A DNA stretch of 64,000 bases from Nicotiana tabacum (Eukaryota > Streptophyta > Magnoliopsida > Solanales > Solanaceae), in the NCBI RefSeq assembly GCF_000715075.1, contig NC_134095.1, positions 48,412,806-48,476,805 on the forward strand. The letters are read 5' to 3'. How positions within the stretch are numbered: position 1 is the first letter of the stretch; every line of letters begins with the position of its first letter. Made by a program: the position numbers and the translations under genes. Positions 57,441 to 64,000 of the stretch are shown piece by piece. The notes below the pieces were generated by a model, which was not told where the DNA came from, ran no database searches, and saw nothing but the letters and a program-made list of their open reading frames with translations.

Positions 57441-59078
57441 GGTAGCTGATGCGTTGAGTAGGAAGTCAGCCAGTATGGGCAGTCTTGCTTCTATTCTGGT
57501 CGGTGAGAGACCGCTTGCTTTGGACATTTAGGCTTTGGCCAATCAATTTGTGAGGTTGGATATTTCTAAGCGTAGTCGTGTATTGGCCTGCACGGTCGCT
57601 CGTTCTTCTTTATTGGAGTGTATCCGTGGTCGGTAGTATGATGATCCCCATTTACGTATCCTTAGAGACACGGTGCAGCGCGGAGGTGCCAGCAGGTTAC
57701 CTTAGATGATGATGGTGTTTTGAGATTGTAGGGTCGAGTTTGTGTGCCTAATGTGTATGGTCTCCGAGAGTTGATTTTAGAGGAGGCCTATAGATCCCCG
57801 TACTCTATTCATCCGAGTGCCGCGAAGATGTGTCAAGATTTGCAGCAGCATTATTGGTGGCGGAGAATGAAGAAGGATATTGTTGCATATGTAGCTCGGT
57901 GCTTGAATTGTCTGCAGGTTAAGTACGGGCATCAGAGGCCTAGTGGTTTATTTCAGAGGATTGAGCTTCCCGAGTGGAAGTGGGAGCGGATCACTATGGA
58001 TTTCGTTGTTAAACTCCTGCAGAATCTGAGGAAGTTCGATGTAGTACCGGTCATTATTGATAGGCTGACCAAGCCAGCTCATTTCATTCCTGTGGCGGTC
58101 TGCTATTCATCCGAGAGGTTAGCTGAGATCTATATCTGGGAGATTGTTCGTCTTCATGGTGTGCTTGTATCTATCATTTCGGACTGAGGTACACAGTATA
58201 CCTCGCAATTTTGGAGAGCAGTTCAGCGAGAGTTGGGCACCCAGGTTGAGTTGAGTACAACATTTCATCCTCAGACGGATGGGAAGTCCGAGCGGACTAT
58301 TCAGATTTTGGAGGATATGCTCCGTGCTTGTGACTTTGGAGGCTCGTGGGATCAGTTTTTGCCTTTCGCAGAATTTGCCTACATCAACAGTTACCAGTCG
58401 AGTATCCAGATGGCTCCTTATGAGGCTTTATATGGTAGGCGGTGTCGATCTCCGGTTGGATGATTTGAGCCAGGGGAGGCTCGATTGTTGGGTATGGATC
58501 TGGTTCAGGAGGCTTTGGACAAGGTCAGGATTATTCAGGATAGGCTTCGTACAGCTCAGTCTAGGCAAAGGAATTATGCAGACGGCAAGGTTCGAGATGT
58601 GGCTTTTATGGTTGGAGAGTGGGTATTGCTCCGAGTGTCGCTTATGAAGGGCGTGATGAGATTTGGGAAGAAGGGCAAACTTAGCCGTAGGTTCATCGGT
58701 CCGTTTGAGATTCTTGATCGAGTGGGAGAGGTGTCTTATAGACTTGCATTGCCTCCGAGCTTATCAGCCGTGCATCCAATGTTTCATGTGTCCATGCTCC
58801 GAAAATATCACGGCGATCCATCCCACGTATTAGATTTCAGCACTATCCAACTGGACAAGGACTTGTCTTATGAGGAGGAGCCGGTAGCTATTCTAGACCG
58901 GCAGGTTTGTCAGTTGAGGTTGAAGAGTTTTCCTTCTGTTCGTGTTTAGTGGAGAGGTCAGCCTCCTAAGGCATCGACCTGGGAGTCCGAGTCCGATTTG
59001 CGGAGCCGTTATCCCCATCTTTTCCCCGACTCAGGTACTTCCTTCTTCTGTCCGTTCGAGGACGAACGGTTGTTTTAG
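57441..59078 (+). pseudogene. pol: Integrase and chromodomain of D1
   Basis: From 57744 to 59078 one frame holds the whole integrase and chromodomain, broken only by TGA at 58185, TGA at 58461 and TAG at 58947. The zinc ligands are intact (S-I-H-P-S, Q-H-Y-W-W, R-C-L-N-C), as are the core motifs I-T-M-D-F, I-I-S-D and K-S-E-R-T. G-P-F-E-I-L and H-P-M-F-H-V-S-M-L lead to the chromodomain (A-I-L-D-R-Q-V, W-R-G-Q-P, S-T-W-E-S-E). It ends F-E-D-E-R and TAG at 59076-59078, just before the polypurine tract. The spacer 57441-57743 has TAG at 57528, 57634 and 57729. Confidence 0.88.
59052..59069 (+). other. Stem-loop just 5' of the polypurine tract (D1)
   Basis: CCGTTCG-AGGA-CGAACGG has perfect 7-base arms and a 4-base loop over the F-E-D-E-R codons. 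The same structure in A has a T-A outer pair. Confidence 0.6.
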
Positions 59079-59088
59079 AGGTGGAGAA
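59077..59088 (+). other. Polypurine tract of D1
   Basis: AGAGGTGGAGAA directly precedes the LTR start TGTGATGACC. Confidence 0.8.
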
Positions 59089-62000
59089 TGTGATGACCTT
59101 TGTAGAGGTGGACGAACAGTTGTTTTGGGGTCATCACTTTATAAAACAAAATTCCGTGTTCTGAGGACTTGAAAACCCCATTTAGAGTCATCTTGATTTG
59201 CGTGCACAGTCCGGGCACGTAGCCGGAAAGCTTAAATATAATAATCTATGAAAAATGATAAGTTTTGAATATAAAATGAGTAATTTGACTTCGGTCAACC
59301 GTTTGGGTAAACGGACCCGGACCCGTGATTTGACGGTCCCGGAGGGTCTGTAGGAAAATATGGGACTTGGGCGTATGCCCGGAATCGAATTCCGAGGTCC
59401 CAAGCCCGAGGAATGAATTTTCAAAGGAAATTGTTTTCTGGAATTGTTTAAAGAAATTTGAAATGAAATTTTATTAGAACATGATGGCATAGGGCCCGTA
59501 TTTTGATTCCGGCACCAGGTACAAGTCCTATATATGATTTAAGACATTTCTGTGGAATTTGGTGAAAAACGGATGTCATATGACGTGATTCGAACTTAAA
59601 TTGCAAAATTTATGTTCAAAGAAGTTTTGAGAAAATTTCATTGATCTCGAGATTTAATTGGATGTTCATGATGTTATTTTGATGATTTGATTACACGAAT
59701 AAGTCGGTAGGATGTTTTTGAGGTTTTGTGTGCGCTTGGGTTGGAGTTCCGAGGGCTCGGGTGAGTTTCGGGTAGGTTCCGGGGTGTCTTAGGCTTAAAA
59801 CCTGAGTTGTTGCAGGCTCAGAGAGGTGGAGGACCTCTGAACAGGGCAGTGCGGTCCGCACGATATGGACTGCGGCCACGGAGAGGCCCGTGTGGCCGCA
59901 CTAGTTTTGGTGCGGTCCGCGGTGAAGAGTAATTCACTGGTCCGATTTCGGAAGCCTATATCTTTTGATATACAAGGCATTTAGAGATGATTCAAAAATG
60001 AAAGTTGTAGCCCTTCGTGTCTAGTTTCAAGAAATTTAAAGAAATCACAATTTGGATATATATAGAGAAAGTGATGGCCAAAATACTAAGACCTATCACT
60101 GCAGAACACAGGAAGCCTGTGCGGTCGCGGTTGATTTTGTGCGGTCCGCACAGGGCTTCCGAAGGCAGTATATTTAGACGGGATTTTCAGTTATTTTTAT
60201 TTTTTTAAGAACCCAAAAACATAAGAGGCAATTTTTCAAACAACCTTTCTTCTCCAAATCAATTGTAAGTCATTTTTAACTAGTTTTCTTCAATCATTAA
60301 CACCTTTCAACATGGATTCAACATAAAATCAAAGATCTTCATGGGGGAAATTGGGAGTTTTGGGTAGAACCTAGGTTTTTCAAAAATTGGGGATTTGGAC
60401 TTCGATTTGAGGTCCGATTTCAAAACAAATTACATATTTGAGCTCGTGGGGTAATGGGTAATCGGCTTTTGGTTCGAACCTCGGGTTTTGACCACGTGGG
60501 CTCGGGGGCGATTTTGACTTTTTGGGTAAAACTTTGGAAAACTCATTTTCATGCATTCAAATTGATTTATTTAGCGTTTATTGATGTAATTAAGTAAATT
60601 GTGACTAGATACGAGCGAATTGGCGGTGGAATCAAGGGGTAAAGCTATAATTAAACCTTGAGTTGTGTTCGTGGCATCGAGGTAAGTGTTTGGTCTAACC
60701 TTAGCTTGAGGGATTAGGAATTGAGTCTTATTAGCTGCGTGATAATTGTTGAGTACGACGTATAGTCATGGAGACGAGTATATATACGTTGGTGTCTAGC
60801 ATGACCGTGAGTCTTTAAATTTTGAAGATCTTTATTTCGTTGTATCTTTCATGCCTTGGTGATGATTTCTAATTGTTGTGGAAAGTTTGTGGAAGGAATT
60901 GTAACCTTTGAACATCGAGGAGCATTGGATCAAGTTATATTATGAATTGTGAAAGTATATGAGATGATTGAACCCTTTGGAGCATTGGCTCAAGTGGTAA
61001 AGTGAGTTATGAAATAAAAGTGAAAAAGAAAAGAGAAAGAGTTATTAAATTGTCCCCTTGTCGGGATATAGTTGCTTTGTTGCTTATCTCCCTTGCTGGG
61101 ATGTTGAGATTATTGATGTTGTTCCCTTGCCGAAATTTCATTGTTTAATTGTTGTTCCCTTGCCGGGATCTCTATTACTATTTTGTTTATTCCCTTTCCC
61201 CTTTACTTGTGATTGTTGTTGGGTGAGGAAGAGTGTTAAAGCACGAAGGGTGATGCCGTGCATTGTTTGCTATTGTGGGGAAAGAGTGTAAAGCACGAAG
61301 GGTAATGCCATGCCATACGATATACCATTCCGTACCGATTTTCATTGATTATATGATGAGAAAAGAGAGTAAAAGCACGAAGGGTGGTGCCGTGCACATC
61401 TTTATTATATGATTGATTTGCTCAGGACCAAAGTAAAAGCACGAAGGGTGATGCCGTGCAAATTGTTGATTTCTGATTCTTTGTTGATATTCGAGTTATG
61501 TTGTTTCTTTCCGTACTTGATGCTTTATATTCGAAACTGTTATCTCCCCCACAGCATGTTTCCGCCTCCCACATTGACTGGTTATTTTCTGTATTTCTCT
61601 ATTGTTGTATATACATTTGAACTGCACAGGTTTATTTGATAATCTAGTTCTAGCCTCGTCACTACTTCGCCGAAGTTAGGCTAGACACTTACACGCACAT
61701 GGGATCGGTTGTGCTGATACTATACTCTACATTGTGTGTAGATCTAGGAGCAGAATTCGGACAGTAGTTAGAGTGTTTCCTTCAGTCCACCCAGAGACCC
61801 AAGGTAAACTGCAGGCATCCGCAGGCCCTGGCGTCTCCCTCTATCTCTACTTTATGTTTCATTTTCTTTTATTCAGAAACAGCGTACTATTATTTCTTCA
61901 GACCATGTATGTAGAAATCTTAAATAGTCTGTGACATTGTGACACCAGATTTTGGGTATTTGAGGTTTTAAAAGTTGTAATAGACGTAGACGTAAGATAT

Positions 62001-62175
62001 TTAATTGTTGACTTCCGCTTAATTATTTAAAGTTCTGATGTTATCATGTTATCGCCTTGTGTTTGTTAAAATGAAGCAATATGGAAGCGTAGCAAGTATT
62101 TAAGGTTTGGCTTGCCTAGCTCCCATTAGTAGGCGCCATCACGACCCCCAAGGTTGGGAAATACGGGTCGTGACA
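59089..62175 (+). repeat. Middle LTR of D (3.09 kb)
   Basis: It starts TGTGATGACC and ends GGGTCGTGACA. Stem arms TGATGACC (59091-59098) and GGTCATCA (59129-59136) are perfect, but the loop is 30 bases, against 5 in the first LTR. The extra bases resemble sequence upstream of the polypurine tract. TATATTT lies at 60169-60175. It acts as 3' LTR of D1 and 5' LTR of D2. Confidence 0.9.
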
Positions 62176-62178
62176 AGT

Positions 62179-62190
62179 TGGTATCAGAGC
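62179..62190 (+). other. Primer-binding site of D2
   Basis: TGGTATCAGAGC directly follows the middle LTR, which shows that a second internal region begins here. Confidence 0.92.
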
Positions 62191-62372
62191 TCTAGGATGC
62201 ATGGGTCTGACAGTTCACAGACAAGCTTAGTAGAGTCTGAGGGATCATTACGGAGACGTCTGTATTTATCCCCTAGAGGCTACAGAGTTAGGAAAAACTT
62301 CACATTTGTTCTTTCTCGTCGTGCGATTTTGTTTCTCAATGCTAATTGAACTTCTACTCTATTCTTTCGCAG

Positions 62373-63860
62373 ATGGCGAGAACATGCGCTTCCTCATCCT
62401 CCGCTCAGCAGCCCGAGCCCCCAGCAGCAACTCCCACGAGGGGCGGAAGGCAAGGCTGACGCCGTGCTAGAGGCCGAGGTAGGGGCAGATCTCAGCCCCA
62501 AGCAGCAGCCTCAGTAATGGAGCCTCAGGTTGATTTTGATGATCAGGTCCCAGAGGGGTTTATTGCTACCCTAGTAAGTCAGGACGCCTTGGTCCAACTA
62601 GTGGGCCTCATGGAGAGTGTCACCCGAGCAGGCTTGCTTCCTGTAGCACCAATCGTCTCTCAGGCTGGAGGAGGGGCCCAAACTCCTACTACTCGCACTC
62701 CGGAGTAGGTAGCTTCTCAGATTTAGACTCCAAAAATTCAGCCAGTTGGAGCAGTACAGCCGGGTGTGGTAGCTCAGACCAGTGATGGAGCGACTATGTC
62801 CGTCGATGCTTTGTGGAGACTGGAAAGGTTCACCAAGCTCTTCACTTCTACTTTCAGTGGTGCATCTACGGTGGATCCCCAGGATTATCTAGATAGCTGC
62901 CACGAGGTTCTCAGGAACATGGGCATAGTTGAGACCAATGGGTCGATTTTGCTACATTTCGTTTGTCTGGATCTGCCAAAACTTGTTGGAGGGATTATTG
63001 CTTAGTGAGACCATCCAGATCGCCAACCTTAACTTGGGAGCAGTTTATAGTGTTATTCCTGGAGAAGTTTCTCCCTGTTACTCAGAGAGAGGCCTATCAG
63101 AGGTAGTTTGAGTGCCTCCAGCAGGGTTCCATGACTGTTACCCAGTATGATACCAGGTTCATCGATTTGTCTTGCCATGCTCTCATCATACCCCCCACCA
63201 AGAGAGAGAGAGAGTGAGGAGGTTTATTGACGGTCTTATTGAGCCAATTCATCTTCACATGGCTAGAGAGGTTGGGAGTGAGATTACTTTTTAGGCCAAT
63301 GTGGCCCGTTGAGTTGAGATGGTTCTGTCATAGGGAGGCGTTCATGGGTCAGACAAGAGGCCCCGTCATTCAGTCCGATTTAGTAGTACCTCATTAGGAG
63401 GTCTAGATTTGTATGGTAGAGGCCATCCTCCTAGGCCCTTTTAGTCAGCGCTCCAGGTTTCTCACGGTACTTGAGGTGGTCGTGGTCCCCAATTACAGTA
63501 TCCCGATCAGTAGTCCTACAGTGCACCACCTGCTCCTATTAGTGTACCGCCGCTTCAGAGTTTTTGGGGTGGTCATTCAGGTTGTCAGGGCCAGCAATCT
63601 CAGCAGCCAAGGGCTTATTACATGTGTGGTGATCCAGGTCACATTGCGAAGTTTTGCCCTCGAGCACCGAGTAGCTCTCAGCATCAGGGTTCTCATGTTA
63701 TGGTACAGGCACCAGGTGTTCCATAGCCCGCCCATTCAGCTAGAGGTTGGGGTAGAGGTGCTAGAGGTGGAGGTAGAGGTACTAGAGGTGGAGCCAGGCC
63801 GCCAGAGGTGGGGGCCAGCCAGTTGTAGGTCGTCCCAAAGATGTAGTTCAGGGTGGTGGG
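62373..63860 (+). pseudogene. gag: gag of D2
   Basis: It is colinear with D1 gag from the ATG at 62373. TGA at 62457 and TAG at 62707 are its own; TAG in Q-I-stop-T (about 62726) and in Y-Q-R-stop-F-E (about 63104) are shared with D1. It lacks about 36 bases that D1 has near 54330. The knuckle reads Y-Y-M-C-G-D-P-G-H-I-A-K-F-C (63616-63657): the first Cys is Tyr while the last Cys is kept, the reverse of D1. The 163-aa ORF at 63413-63904 is out of frame with the knuckle. Confidence 0.85.
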
Positions 63861-63869
63861 GCCCAGCCC

Positions 63870-64000
63870 CGATGTTACGCCCTTCCAGCCAGGCTCGAGG
63901 CTGAGGCTTCAGAAGCAGTCATTACATGTATTATTCTAGTTTGTGATAGAGATGCTTCAGTGTTATTTAATCCAGGGTCTACCTACTCGTATGTGTCATC
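63870..64000 (+). pseudogene. pol: Protease of D2, cut by window end
   Basis: The active-site segment reads F-N-P-G-S-T-Y-S-Y-V-S. The catalytic Asp is Asn (AAT at 63969-63971), so this protease could not work even though the flanking residues are perfect. Confidence 0.82.

Larger units (their letters stand above)
50826..64000 (+). mobile_element. Element D: tandem LTR-internal-LTR-internal chromovirus
   Basis: The sequence reads LTR (50826-53951), internal D1 (53952-59088), LTR (59089-62175), then directly a second primer site and internal D2 (62176 to window end). The middle LTR serves both D1 and D2. In ~285 aligned bases the two LTRs differ at about 20, and the internal regions seem similarly diverged. 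D2 is not a separate insertion, since no flanking target sequence separates it. Proteins are Tekay/Del type, as in A and B, with a distinct LTR family. Confidence 0.9.

Noticed and set aside
62176..64000. Reading D2 as an independent insertion beside D1
   Set aside because: No flanking target sequence or extra LTR separates it from the middle LTR; the internal region follows directly.

Overview
The window looks like repeat-rich intergenic DNA from a large plant genome. The mix of Tekay/Del-type chromoviruses with long LTRs and Ogre/Tat-type Ty3/gypsy elements suggests Solanaceae, most likely Nicotiana. That assignment rests on family recognition, not a search. I found no intact host gene, no tRNA or rRNA gene and no CRISPR array. 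Essentially every base can be assigned to a Ty3/gypsy LTR retrotransposon or a fragment of one. All gag-pol regions are broken by stops, frameshifts or deletions.

Layout, as a nest resolved from LTR ends and target-site duplications (TSDs). The oldest layer, H, is a minus-strand Tat-like gypsy element in three pieces: LTR, primer-binding site and leader at 50028-50825, gag at 16215-17913, and protease at 3357-3657. The rest of H lies left of the window. Four separate insertions split or bound it. (1) F, the 3' end of a plus-strand Ogre/Tat-like element, is at 1-3356. (2) E, a minus-strand solo LTR (3658-3683 plus 13668-16214, TSD GATAG/GATGG), was itself entered by A, a complete but dead plus-strand chromovirus of the same family (3684-13667). 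(3) B is a plus-strand chromovirus (17914-50027, TSD GAATA/GAACA). Its 5' LTR was entered by C, an Ogre-type element (20503-41743, perfect TSD CTTAC). C in turn carries G, a minus-strand solo LTR of its own family (31384-36112, TSD AGGAA/ATGAA). (4) D is a third chromovirus family starting at 50826, arranged LTR-internal-LTR-internal and running off the right edge. Nesting is four deep (H>B>C>G).

Gene content. Each chromovirus (A, B, D) has the order gag (CCHC knuckle where kept), aspartic protease, reverse transcriptase, RNase H, integrase and C-terminal chromodomain. C has the Ogre order: an extra ORF1 upstream of gag, gag-protease, a G-patch and acidic segment, a probable intron, reverse transcriptase, RNase H, a second archaeal-type RNase H, and integrase without a chromodomain. 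Its distal part is lost.

The most interesting signals are structural. The first ~22 bases of the A, B and D LTRs can each form a stem with a 5-base loop, and the stem bases covary between families. A second covarying stem lies just 5' of the polypurine tract. The A 3' LTR and E form an inverted repeat with ~2.5 kb arms and a ~21-base spacer. CG-rich hyphenated palindromes, different in each family, sit upstream of the LTR TATA boxes. D1 and D2 share premature stop codons, so the tandem or its parent was already defective when copied. I saw no new defence, metabolic or regulatory gene system.
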